NCBI RefSeq assembly: GCF_900605495.1
Contig: NZ_LR027603.1
Location: forward strand, 683,997 to 747,996
DNA length: 64,000 nucleotides
Direction: 5' to 3'
From: Bacilliculturomica massiliensis
GTDB taxonomy: Bacteria > Bacillota > Clostridia > Peptostreptococcales > Anaerovoracaceae
Below are positions 27,232 through 35,719 of the stretch, piece by piece. Position 1 is the first letter of the stretch, and the number at the start of each line of letters is the position of its first letter. Both the position numbers and the translations under genes were made by a program. The notes under the pieces are model-generated. The model ran no database searches and was not told where the DNA came from. It saw only the letters and a program-made list of their open reading frames with translations.

Positions 27232-30200
27232 ATGAATAAATTCAGATTAAATATCGACGGAAAAGAGGTGTTTGGCCTTCCCGGTCAGACGATCCTGGAA
27301 GTCGCGAGAGAAAACGATATCTTCATTCCCACTCTCTGCTATGACGAAAGGACCGAGATCTACGGATCCTGCGGCATCTGTATGGTAGAGGTGGAGGGAA
27401 ACCCCAAGATGTGCAAGGCCTGCGCCACCACCATCGGCCCCAACATGGTGATCCGCACCGACACAGACAGGGTCATCGAATCGAGAAAGACCAATCTGGA
27501 GCTGCTGCTGTCCAATCACGTGGGAGACTGCAGACCGCCCTGCGTGCTGGCATGTCCGGCGCAGACGGACTGCCAGGGCTATGTGGGTCTGATCGCCAAC
27601 GGAGAATTCGAGGCGGCCATCGAGCTGATCAAGGAAAAAATTCCCCTTCCCGGCTCCATCGGCAGAGTATGTCCCCATCCCTGCGAGGAGCACTGCCGCA
27701 GAAGGCTGATCGATGAACCGATCTCCATCGCGTGGCTGAAGCGCTTTGCGGCTGACACCGACATGTTCGGCGACGATCCCTTCATGCCGGAGATCGCTCC
27801 CGAGACTGGCAAGAGCGTGGCGGTCATCGGCGGAGGCCCCTACGGACTGTCCATGGCTTATTTCCTGAGAAGAAAGGGCCACGACGTGACGATCTTCGAG
27901 GCTATGCCGAAACTGGGCGGTATGCTGCGCTACGGTATTCCGGAGTATCGTCTGCCCAAAGAAGTGCTGGACGAGGAGATCTTCCTCATCGAGAGAATGG
28001 GCGTCGACATGCGTCCCAACACCAGGATCGGAAAGGATATTCCCTTCCAGACCATTCTGGACGATTTTGACGCGGTCTGTCTGGGCATCGGAGCCTGGGT
28101 CTCCACGGGCGTGGGCTGCAAGGGCGAGGACGCGGAAGGCGTCATCGGCGGCATCGACTTCCTGAGAAAGGTCGTCAGAAACGAAGAGATCAAGCTGGGC
28201 AAAAACGTGGCCATCGTGGGCGGCGGCAACACCGCCATGGACGCCTGCAGAACGGCCGTCAGACTGGGCGCGGAGAAGGTGTACAACATCTACAGACGTA
28301 CCAAGGACGAGATGCCTGCGGATATGGTGGAGATCGAAGAGGCCGAGGAAGAGGGCGTTATCTTCAAGAATCTGACCAACCCCATCGAGGTGAAAAAAGA
28401 TAAGAACGGTCATGTGAAGCAGGTAGTTCTGCAGGTCATGGAGCTGGGCGAGCCCGACGCTTCCGGCAGAAGAGCGCCTGTTCCCGTGAAGGGAAAGACG
28501 GAGACTCTGGAGATCGACACTATGATCCTGGCCATCGGTCAGGCGGTCAATCCGGAAGGCTTTGACGGACTGGAACTGACCAGAAAGAAGGGCATCGTAT
28601 ACGATAAGGAGACCTTCATGACCAGTATCCCGGGCGTATTCGCCGGCGGAGACTGCGGAAACGACAAGATCTCCATCGCTGTAGAGTCCATCGCCGACGC
28701 CAAGAAGGGCTGCGAAGTAGTAGACGCTTATCTGAACGGAGAGGACGTAGCCTACAGAAAGCCCTATACGGTGGAGAGAGACGATATAACCGAGAAGACC
28801 TTTGAAGACAGAGAACGTCAGTGCCGTCCGGCCATGGATCAGCTGACGGCTGAGCAGAGAAAGGATAACTTCACAGAGGTCGTCTTCGGCTACGACGAGG
28901 ATCAGGCCATGGAGGACGCCTCCAGATGTCTGGAATGCGGCTGCCACGACTACTTCGAGTGCAAGCTCATCGACTTTGCGAACCAGTACGACGTAAAACC
29001 GGACCGTCTGGCGGGGGATAAGAACCGCATCGAGTTTGAGGACGATCATCCGTTTATCATGAGAGATCCCAACAAGTGCATCCTGTGCGGTCTGTGCGTT
29101 CGCGTCTGCGACGAGGTCATGGGCATCGGCGCGCTGGGTCTGGTCAACAGAGGATTTGACACGGTAGTCAAGCCCTGTCTGGAAATGCCGCTGGCAGAAT
29201 CCGGCTGTATCTCCTGCGGACAGTGCGTGAGCGTCTGCCCCACGGGCGCGCTGGGCGAGCGTCTGACCATCGACAAGGCGGTTCCGCTGGCTACAGAGTG
29301 CACGGACACCACCTGTTCCTTCTGCTCCGTGGGATGCAGCCTGCATCTGGAGACCTACGGCGATCTGCTGATCAAGTCCGTTCCGGATAAGGAAGGTGCT
29401 GTGAATAAGGGCCTGCTCTGCGGAAAGGGCAAGTTCGGATTCGACTGCGCCGAACTGGAAGGCAAGCTGCTGGATCCCATGATCAAAGAGGACGGCGAGT
29501 TCGAGCCCACCGATTACCATGAAGCTCTGGTGATGACGGCCAAGAAGGCGCAGTCCATCGGCGCGAAATACGGAAAGGACGCCGTTGCGGTATCTATTTC
29601 CGACAGATATACCAACGAGGAGGCGTACGCCATCAAGAAGTTTGCCGGCGCGATCGGAGCCAGAACGCTGTGCTTCAATCACAGAGAGAGCGGGATCGCC
29701 AAGGTCCTGAACACCGGTTACGACGCTTCCCCCAACACCATCGACGAGCTGCTGTCCACGGAAGTGATCCTGGTGGCGGGCTTTGAGACTACAAAGAACC
29801 CCATCATCGAGCTGAAGATCCGCCAGGCGGCGAAGAACGGAGCTAAGGTGGTCCTCATCAATCCTGAGGAGTACAATCAGGATAAATACTTCAGCTACGC
29901 GGCGAAGGTGGTTTATACCAAGAACGACGTGACCTTCCTGCAGGGCGTTGCCAAGGCTCTGATCGACATGGGAAAGGGAGCCAGTGTGGAAGGCTTTGAA
30001 GCCTTCGCCAAGAGCGTGGAGAAGACCAAGGTGAGCAAGGACGCCGCCGAGGTCGCTGGACTGTACGCCGGAGCGAAGAAGGCTATGATCGTGTTCCAGC
30101 AGAATCTGGTCACTGTGGAAGCGGCGACGCTGCTGGCAGACATCGCTGTGATCTCCGGCCATATCGGAACGCCGAGAGACGGAATTCTGCAGGTGAAGGT

Positions 30201-30744
30201 GAAGAACAACAGCCAGGGTCTGATCGATCTGGGCGTGCGCGCGGGCAAGGAAGCCATGGAAGGCGTCAAAGCCCTGCTGTGCTTCGGAGAAGACCCGGAT
30301 CCCGCAGACCTGCCCGAGCTGGAGTTCCTCATGGTGTCCGACACCCATATGACAGGAACCGCGGAGAAAGCAGACGTCATCCTGCCGGGTACGGGCTTTG
30401 CATCCGCCGACGGCACCTTTACCAACACGGAGAGAAGACTCCAGGCGGTGGAGAGAGCCGTGTTTGAAGACGTTGTCTTCAGCAACTGGGAACTGGCTGC
30501 AGAGCTGGCCCACGTCTTTGAAGTGGAGATGGAGTTCGAGGATGAGGCCGACATTTCCGAGGAGATGGACGACATGCTGATCTCCTACAAATACGCGGAG
30601 ATCGGAGAGATCCTGGGCGGCGTGCTGCCCTGTGAAGATCCGGTCCTCATGCCGGTGAAGAAGGCTGCTTTCGTGGAAGAGATGAAGAATACAGATAATC
30701 TGATGAACGTCATCGACGAGAGATTGCCGAAGCCTGCGGTGTAG
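27232..30744 (+). CDS. Fused NfnB/GltD-like and NuoG-like subunit, probable NAD(P)H-ferredoxin transhydrogenase
   Basis: Large subunit of 1170 residues. Order: plant-type [2Fe-2S] domain (YGSCGICMVEVEGNP); GltD/NfnB-like FAD and NADPH-binding flavoprotein (about 95-530; FAD loop VIGGGPYGLS near 197, NADPH loop VGGGNTAMDACRTA near 329); two ferredoxin clusters (CILCGLC at about 616, CISCGQCVSVC); a Mo/W-oxidoreductase-type [4Fe-4S] domain (CTDTTCSFCSVGC) and a NuoG-like molybdopterin-fold domain to the end. No hydrogenase H-cluster motifs and no visible Cys/Sec Mo ligand. With the two smaller subunits this most resembles the Sporomusa-type (Stn) bifurcating transhydrogenase linking NADH, NADPH and ferredoxin. 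A formate dehydrogenase is less likely. Confidence 0.85.
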   Translation: MNKFRLNIDGKEVFGLPGQTILEVARENDIFIPTLCYDERTEIYGSCGICMVEVEGNPKMCKACATTIGPNMVIRTDTDRVIESRKTNLELLLSNHVGDCRPPCVLACPAQTDCQGYVGLIANGEFEAAIELIKEKIPLPGSIGRVCPHPCEEHCRRRLIDEPISIAWLKRFAADTDMFGDDPFMPEIAPETGKSVAVIGGGPYGLSMAYFLRRKGHDVTIFEAMPKLGGMLRYGIPEYRLPKEVLDEEIFLIERMGVDMRPNTRIGKDIPFQTILDDFDAVCLGIGAWVSTGVGCKGEDAEGVIGGIDFLRKVVRNEEIKLGKNVAIVGGGNTAMDACRTAVRLGAEKVYNIYRRTKDEMPADMVEIEEAEEEGVIFKNLTNPIEVKKDKNGHVKQVVLQVMELGEPDASGRRAPVPVKGKTETLEIDTMILAIGQAVNPEGFDGLELTRKKGIVYDKETFMTSIPGVFAGGDCGNDKISIAVESIADAKKGCEVVDAYLNGEDVAYRKPYTVERDDITEKTFEDRERQCRPAMDQLTAEQRKDNFTEVVFGYDEDQAMEDASRCLECGCHDYFECKLIDFANQYDVKPDRLAGDKNRIEFEDDHPFIMRDPNKCILCGLCVRVCDEVMGIGALGLVNRGFDTVVKPCLEMPLAESGCISCGQCVSVCPTGALGERLTIDKAVPLATECTDTTCSFCSVGCSLHLETYGDLLIKSVPDKEGAVNKGLLCGKGKFGFDCAELEGKLLDPMIKEDGEFEPTDYHEALVMTAKKAQSIGAKYGKDAVAVSISDRYTNEEAYAIKKFAGAIGARTLCFNHRESGIAKVLNTGYDASPNTIDELLSTEVILVAGFETTKNPIIELKIRQAAKNGAKVVLINPEEYNQDKYFSYAAKVVYTKNDVTFLQGVAKALIDMGKGASVEGFEAFAKSVEKTKVSKDAAEVAGLYAGAKKAMIVFQQNLVTVEAATLLADIAVISGHIGTPRDGILQVKVKNNSQGLIDLGVRAGKEAMEGVKALLCFGEDPDPADLPELEFLMVSDTHMTGTAEKADVILPGTGFASADGTFTNTERRLQAVERAVFEDVVFSNWELAAELAHVFEVEMEFEDEADISEEMDDMLISYKYAEIGEILGGVLPCEDPVLMPVKKAAFVEEMKNTDNLMNVIDERLPKPAV

Positions 30745-30815
30745 GAACAGATAACGTGCAGAACTGATCTGCCCGCGTCCGCCTGACGGCGCAGGGACTG
30801 CCGCCGGGCCGTGAA

Positions 30816-30901
30816 CGATCACGGTTCGGGGCGGCGGTCCGGCGCCCCTTTCCGGCGACGATCACGGTTCGGGGCGGCGGTCCGGCGCCCCTTTCCGGCG
30901 G
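30816..30901. repeat. Perfect 43-bp tandem duplication
   Basis: Two identical 43-base units (30816-30858 and 30859-30901) beginning ACGATCACGGTTCGGGGCGG and rich in GGCGG/CCGG, between the transhydrogenase operon and the small Cys-rich gene. Non-coding. Perfect identity suggests a recent duplication. Confidence 0.9.
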
Positions 30902-30934
30902 CGCGGGCAATGATGATCGGATCGGAGGTATGCC

Positions 30935-31282
30935 ATGCTTTGCGGTGTAAAATTCTGCGGCGGCTGCAACCCCAGATACAACAGAGAAAAGGCATATGAA
31001 CGGATAAAGCTGTGCTTTGCGCAGGGAGGCTCCGGCGCAGTTTCGCCGGGCGGCGCGGACGATGAAGCGGATCGGACCGGAGAGTTCCTCCTGTTCGATT
31101 TTGCAAGGGAAGGCGTTCCCTGCGATATTCTTCTGGTCATCGGCGGCTGTCCCGCCTGCTGCGCTTCCTGTTCGCAGTACGACGTGAAGGGCGGCGTGCT
31201 GAAGATGTGGGAAGAGGAGCAGGTGGAAGAAATCATCGAAAAATTAAATCAGGAATATACAAAGAGAGCGGTTTCCATATGA
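30935..31282 (+). CDS. Small Cys-rich CGGCNPR protein
   Basis: Protein of 115 residues with ATCGGAGG upstream. It starts with the motif FCGGCNPRYNREKAYERI, then has a hydrophobic strand DILLVIGGCPACCASC and a C-terminal helix. Eight cysteines, several paired, suggest a metal or Fe-S role. Similar CGGCNPR-type small proteins occur in anaerobes near redox or selenium-dependent systems, but I cannot give a function. It follows the transhydrogenase genes by 190 bases and ends in its own terminator. Confidence 0.75.
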   Translation: MLCGVKFCGGCNPRYNREKAYERIKLCFAQGGSGAVSPGGADDEADRTGEFLLFDFAREGVPCDILLVIGGCPACCASCSQYDVKGGVLKMWEEEQVEEIIEKLNQEYTKRAVSI

Positions 31283-31295
31283 GACCGCTTTTTTG
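31267..31295 (+). terminator. Terminator overlapping the end of the CGGCNPR gene
   Basis: AGCGGT and ACCGCT enclose a short loop and are followed by TTTTTT. The stem includes the last codons and stop (TGA at 31280-31282) of the gene. Confidence 0.8.
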
Positions 31296-31435
31296 TATGC
31301 TTCCCGTGGGCTGAACAAAGGAAGGAGCCCGGAGGATAATGGGTTGCGAAATTAATAATTATGCATTATAATAATTAAATATAAAAAAATAAAGACGGCC
31401 GCGGCAAAAAGCGGCCCCTTATAATTGAATCCCGA

Positions 31436-31492
31436 TTGTCTTTCAAACCGCAGTGTGGTACAATGTTGAAAAATGAGATAAAACGATTTATC
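31436..31492 (+). promoter_or_regulatory. Promoter with LacI-type operator for the Gfo/Idh operon
   Basis: TTGTCT and TACAAT with a 17-base spacer, then at 31477-31492 the near-palindrome GATAAAACGATTTATC, centred on CG as LacI-family operators are. It covers the expected start of transcription, so a repressor there would block initiation. A sister site lies at 34109-34124. The rest of the 310-base gap holds no gene. Confidence 0.72.
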
Positions 31493-31592
31493 TTGCGAAA
31501 TGAAGAAGTTTTGCTCTCGTGGGTATGTGGGAGAAGAACCCACGGCCAAACCCCGGGCAAGGCGGAAAAGTTGTATGGAGGAGGAGCAACGA

Positions 31593-32699
31593 ATGGATAA
31601 GATGCGGATCGGTATCGTGGGATGCGGCGACATCAGCGGGATCTACCTGAAAAATCTGACCGAGCTGTACCGTGAAGTGGAAGTGACTCACGTCTGCGAC
31701 GTGATGGCGGAGAGAGCCAGAGGGGCTGCCGAAGAGCACGGGATCAGGAGATTCAGCACGGATATGAACGAGCTGGTGAACGATCCTCAGGTGGACATCG
31801 TTCTGAATCTGGGGCGGACCTTCGATCATTTCGGGATCTCCGCCGCGGCTCTGAACGCGGGGAAGCACGTGTACTCGGAAAAGCCTCTGGGCATTACCTT
31901 TGAAGAGGGCAAAGCTCTGGTGGATCTGGCGGAGGAAAAGGGGCTGCTTCTGGGCTGCGCGCCGGATACGTTTCTGGGCGGAGCCTTCCAGACCTGCAGG
32001 AAGATCATTGAGAGCGGCATGATCGGAGATCTGATCGGCGCGTCGGCTTTCATGGTCTGCCGCGGCCACGAATCCTGGCATCCCAATCCGGACTTTTATT
32101 ATAAGCCGGGCGGCGGCCCCATGCTGGATATGGGTCCCTACTACATAACGACGCTGGTCAATCTCATGGGCGGCATCAAGAGCGTTTCGGGCATGGCGAA
32201 AAAGTCTTTCCCCGTGCGCACCATCACCAGCGAACCGCGCTTCGGCGAGACCATCGAAGTGGAGGTGGAAACCCATGTCAACGGTCTCATGGAGTTTGAG
32301 AACGGCGCCGTGGGAAACATTCTGACCACTTTTGACGTCTATCATTCCAAGGCTCCTTCCATCGAGATCTACGGCTCCGAGGGGACGCTTCAGGTGCCGG
32401 ATCCCGACTGGTTTGGCGGGGAGATTAAACTTTACCGTCCGGAGACGGAAGACTATTCGGTCATTCCCTCCATGTTCCCCTACGACGGAAACTGCCGGGG
32501 ACTGGGCCTTGCCGACATGGCCAAGGCTGTTCAGACGGGACGTGAGATGCGGGTCAGCGGCCGGCGGGCCCTCCACGTGCTTGAGGTCATGTGCGGCTTT
32601 ATCAAGAGCAGCGAGGAAAGGCGGACTGTGGATATCGGGACGGGCTACACGAAGCCGGCGCTGATGAAGAGCACAGGGCTTGCGGGGATCCTGGATTAG
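31593..32699 (+). CDS. Gfo/Idh/MocA-family oxidoreductase (1)
   Basis: NAD(P)-dependent sugar or polyol dehydrogenase of 368 residues. Start at 31593 chosen for GGAGGAGG 8 bases upstream; the frame is open further up without a binding site. The N-terminal Rossmann fold carries GIVGCGDISGIYLKNL, and the EKPLGIT motif holds the catalytic Lys of the family. The C-terminal alpha/beta domain has GGGPMLDMGPYYITTL, typical of MocA-type enzymes. First gene of the carbohydrate island, under a LacI-type operator. Substrate unknown. Confidence 0.9.
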   Translation: MDKMRIGIVGCGDISGIYLKNLTELYREVEVTHVCDVMAERARGAAEEHGIRRFSTDMNELVNDPQVDIVLNLGRTFDHFGISAAALNAGKHVYSEKPLGITFEEGKALVDLAEEKGLLLGCAPDTFLGGAFQTCRKIIESGMIGDLIGASAFMVCRGHESWHPNPDFYYKPGGGPMLDMGPYYITTLVNLMGGIKSVSGMAKKSFPVRTITSEPRFGETIEVEVETHVNGLMEFENGAVGNILTTFDVYHSKAPSIEIYGSEGTLQVPDPDWFGGEIKLYRPETEDYSVIPSMFPYDGNCRGLGLADMAKAVQTGREMRVSGRRALHVLEVMCGFIKSSEERRTVDIGTGYTKPALMKSTGLAGILD

Positions 32700-32790
32700 T
32701 GCCGGCGGCGGACGGCGGACAACAGGAAGGCTGCGGCGAGGACGCCGACTGCCCGGGGACGGGGCGGCGGAGAGCACAGACAGAACCGCA

Positions 32791-32850
32791 GACGGATCAG
32801 AAGAAGATGGATCAGAAGCAGACTGATCAAAAGCAGACGGATCAGAAACA
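32791..32850. repeat. Four 15-bp tandem units between the two dehydrogenase genes
   Basis: Units GACGGATCAGAAGAA, GATGGATCAGAAGCA, GACTGATCAAAAGCA and GACGGATCAGAAACA, then decayed copies. One frame would read TDQKQ repeats but it is not part of either gene. Purine-rich, possibly a slippage product. Confidence 0.75.
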
Positions 32851-32895
32851 GAAGACTGATGGAGTAGAGACCGATAGAATGGAGGCGGTTGGAAG

Positions 32896-33969
32896 ATGGA
32901 AAAAGTTATCAGGATAGGCGCGGTGGGCTGCGGGCAGATCGCTCAGATCATGCACCTGCCTTATCTGCAGGATTCGGAGCACTTTCAGATACAGGCCCTC
33001 TCGGATATGTCGCCGGCGCTGCTGGAAAAGGTGGGCCGCAAGTACGGAGTGCCGGAAGAGCGCAGATACACGGATTACGACAGGATGATCCAGTCGGAGG
33101 ACGTGGACGCCGTGCTGATCTGCAATAAAGATCATTACGGGCCGGCCATGAAGGCGGCCAGATGCGGAAAGCACATCTTTGTGGAAAAGCCTCTGGCTTT
33201 CAGCACCAGAGAGGCCGGGGAGATCGCCCAAGCGGCCAGGAAAAACGGCGTGAAGGTCCTGGTGGGCTATATGAAGTGCTACGATCCGGGTTTTACCTAT
33301 GCGGCGGAAAAGATCAGGAAGATGGACAACATCTACCTGGCCAGATTTCACGATTTCTCCGGATCCTTCGATTATGTGGACAAGATCTACGACCTGTACG
33401 GCCGCGGCGACGTTCCAGCGGAGCTGTTCAAAGAGGGAAAAGACAGGGAGCGCCGGGGCATGATGGAAGAACTGGGCGAGGGCAGAGAAGCGCTGCTGCC
33501 GGCGTATTTCAATTTCATCTACGGGATCGTCCACGACACGGTGCTGCTGCGCCGTCTGTTCGGAAACGAGGGCAAAGTGCTGTACGCCGACGTTTTTAAG
33601 GAAGACAACATGTCGGTGCTGATGCAGTACGGCGACGTGAGGGTCAGTCTGGAGATCGGTTTCTCCGGCAGCATGCCCATCTGGGATGAGGACATCCACG
33701 TCTATTCGCCGGAGTGCAACGTTTCGGTGAAGTTCCCATTCCCGTATCTGAAGAACGCGCCCACAGTGGTCGGCGTGACGGAAAATGAACCCGGAACGGG
33801 GGCCAACCAGATCAAGTCCACGGTCAATTCCTTCGACGAGGCCTATCGCCTGGAGTGGCAGCATTTTTACGACTGTATCGTCAACGATAAAGAACCTATG
33901 ACCAACGCGGAAGACGCGCTGCTGGATATCCGGCTGGCGGGGGACATCATGAGGGCGGTCAGGCTGTAG
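32896..33969 (+). CDS. Gfo/Idh/MocA-family oxidoreductase (2)
   Basis: Second NAD(P)-dependent dehydrogenase of 357 residues. Rossmann motif GAVGCGQIAQIMHLPYL, then EKPLAFSTREAGEI with the family Lys, and an HDFSGSFDYVDKIYD stretch in the substrate domain. It differs clearly from the first copy, so the two probably act on different intermediates or at different carbons. 196 bases after gene 1, probably same transcript. RBS is weak (GGAAG) close to the ATG. Confidence 0.87.
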   Translation: MEKVIRIGAVGCGQIAQIMHLPYLQDSEHFQIQALSDMSPALLEKVGRKYGVPEERRYTDYDRMIQSEDVDAVLICNKDHYGPAMKAARCGKHIFVEKPLAFSTREAGEIAQAARKNGVKVLVGYMKCYDPGFTYAAEKIRKMDNIYLARFHDFSGSFDYVDKIYDLYGRGDVPAELFKEGKDRERRGMMEELGEGREALLPAYFNFIYGIVHDTVLLRRLFGNEGKVLYADVFKEDNMSVLMQYGDVRVSLEIGFSGSMPIWDEDIHVYSPECNVSVKFPFPYLKNAPTVVGVTENEPGTGANQIKSTVNSFDEAYRLEWQHFYDCIVNDKEPMTNAEDALLDIRLAGDIMRAVRL

Positions 33970-34072
33970 GGGCCTGAGACCGGGCCAATAACCTGCGATT
34001 GAACCGCTGCGGCTGTTGTCGGATGATGAGGCGCGGACCTTGTGGGATGAAAGTTTTTCACAATTCAGTCTA

Positions 34073-34124
34073 TTGACTTTGATCGGGCGCGGCGGTATAA
34101 TCGAAATAAGTAAAACGTTTTATC
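34073..34124 (+). promoter_or_regulatory. Promoter with LacI-type operator for the sugar ABC operon
   Basis: TTGACT, 17 bases, perfect TATAAT (34096-34101), then AGTAAAACGTTTTATC at 34109-34124 whose core TAAAACGTTTTA is a perfect 12-bp palindrome. Same design as the site at 31477. The LacI protein at 44262 is the likely ligand-responsive repressor. Confidence 0.85.
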
Positions 34125-34156
34125 TCAAACGAATCAAGAGAAGGAGGATGTGCGAA

Positions 34157-35530
34157 ATGTTAAAGAAGAAGATGGCATTGCTGCTCAGCGCCGCATTGGT
34201 GGCGGGAGCCGCGATGACCGGCTGCGGCGGCGGAGATTCATCCGGCGGCGATGCTGCGGGAGACAAAGAGCTCACCATTATGGCGGCAAGCATGCGTCTT
34301 GAATCCATGATCGACGGCTGGAATCAGATGATCACCAATTTCGAGGACGCCAACGAGGGCGTTAAGGTGAATCTGACCATGCAGGGCGAGTGGAGCGAGA
34401 TCCCGCAGTATCTGGCGCAGGCCCGTATGGCGGGTCAGACCGTAGACTTTGTGAGAACATCCGGCGGCGTGATCCGTTCCACGCTGGCTCCCTCCGGCGC
34501 GCTGATGGACATCACGGACACCATGGCGCCCTACGCGGACCGCTTCGTGGAAGGTACGCTGGACAATTACACGGTAGGCGGCCATCTGTGGGGCATTCCC
34601 TACGGCGAGACCACGACCAGCTGCGTCTACTACAACAAGACCATGTTCGACGAGCTGGGACTGCAGGAGCCCAAGACGCTGGACGAGCTGGTCCACTGCG
34701 CCGATGTGATCAAGGAAAAGAAAGGCATCAAAAATGCATGGATCCACCAGGGCGCTATCGTGGATTACTGGCAGATGTGGTTTGAGGAGGCTTACGGCCA
34801 GACTTCCGGTCATGAATCCATCGCCAAAGCGGAGGACTGGCTGTCCGGCAACAGCAGCTTTGTGAACGACGAGACCGTGACCGCTTTCGCGAAGATCCGC
34901 GAGCTGTTTGACAGAGGCGTTCTGACCTCCGACAGTCTGGACACGGACGACACCGCCATGAAGGCTCTGTTCGCACAGCAGCAGGCGGCCATGTTCTACG
35001 GCGGTACCTGGGAGTATGCTCCCACGCTGGAGATCGTGGACGGCGCATTTGAGATCGGCGTGTTCCTGTGGCCGTCCCTGGGAGAGGGAATGTCCGCCCA
35101 GGCCTGCGGCGCAGCGGACGACGGCTTTGCCGTGGCGTCCAACTGCAACAAGGATAACTGGGATCTCATCGCCAAATTCCTGGATCACATGACTAACGAA
35201 GAGAGCGCCAACCTGACGCTGGGACCCATCCAGCCCATCATTCCGGTCATCAAGACCGTGCCTCCGGTGGATCTCCCCTGCGCGCAGGAGATGGTGAGCT
35301 TCATGCCCGATACCATCATGTTCCTGGATTGGCTGTGGCCCTCCGAGATCAACAACACCCTGGGCAACCAGATCGCCGGCGTAACAGCGGGACACATCAC
35401 TCCGGAAGCGGCGGCTCAGGCTGTTCAGGACACCTACGAGAAGCTGGTCCGCGAGAACGATTACAGCTACAACTGGTATGACAAATGGACAGAGGATCAG
35501 TGGGCGGAGGTCACCCCTCCCGCAAAATAG
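34157..35530 (+). CDS. Sugar ABC transporter substrate-binding lipoprotein
   Basis: Extracellular solute-binding lipoprotein (family 1 type) of 457 residues. Start at 34157 is 9 bases after AAGGAGG; ATG at 34148 is too close. Signal peptide KKKMALLLSAALVAGAAMTGCGG with a lipobox ending in Cys near residue 21. Followed by LTIMAASMRLESMIDGWNQM and the bilobed fold, including GGTWEYAP, typical of oligosaccharide-binding proteins. It delivers substrate to the two permeases downstream. The ATPase is not in this operon segment but at 43095. Confidence 0.92.
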   Translation: MLKKKMALLLSAALVAGAAMTGCGGGDSSGGDAAGDKELTIMAASMRLESMIDGWNQMITNFEDANEGVKVNLTMQGEWSEIPQYLAQARMAGQTVDFVRTSGGVIRSTLAPSGALMDITDTMAPYADRFVEGTLDNYTVGGHLWGIPYGETTTSCVYYNKTMFDELGLQEPKTLDELVHCADVIKEKKGIKNAWIHQGAIVDYWQMWFEEAYGQTSGHESIAKAEDWLSGNSSFVNDETVTAFAKIRELFDRGVLTSDSLDTDDTAMKALFAQQQAAMFYGGTWEYAPTLEIVDGAFEIGVFLWPSLGEGMSAQACGAADDGFAVASNCNKDNWDLIAKFLDHMTNEESANLTLGPIQPIIPVIKTVPPVDLPCAQEMVSFMPDTIMFLDWLWPSEINNTLGNQIAGVTAGHITPEAAAQAVQDTYEKLVRENDYSYNWYDKWTEDQWAEVTPPAK

Positions 35531-35574
35531 CTTCGGCTGTTTGCAGTACGGATCCGCAGAATTTCAGACAGTGA

Positions 35575-35690
35575 CTGCATCGCGCCGGCTTCCGGCGGGC
35601 GCGGTGCAAAACGGCAGGATGCGCGCGGACAGGAAACCGCGCGCATCCGAAATGAACTGCCGGGGAGCCGGCCCAAAGGCCGCCGGCAAT
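35575..35690 (+). promoter_or_regulatory. Intercistronic stem-loops between binding protein and permease
   Basis: A perfect 11-bp stem GATGCGCGCGG/CCGCGCGCATC at 35618-35647, plus neighbouring GC-rich stems at about 35577-35606 and 35661-35690. No T runs. Such structures often protect the upstream binding-protein mRNA and lower permease expression relative to it (inference). Confidence 0.6.
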
Positions 35691-35719
35691 TTCAGAGAAA
35701 CAGAAAGGAAACGCTAGCC

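Noticed and set aside
27232-30744. [FeFe]-hydrogenase catalytic subunit
   Set aside because: Gene order resembles hydABC, but none of the three H-cluster cysteine motifs is present and an NfnB-like flavoprotein occupies the middle.
27247-30822. Open frame of 1191 codons on the minus strand
   Set aside because: Mirror of the large transhydrogenase subunit. Strong codon bias on the coding strand leaves the complementary frame free of stops. No binding site, no recognisable domains, and low-complexity His/Leu-rich translation.
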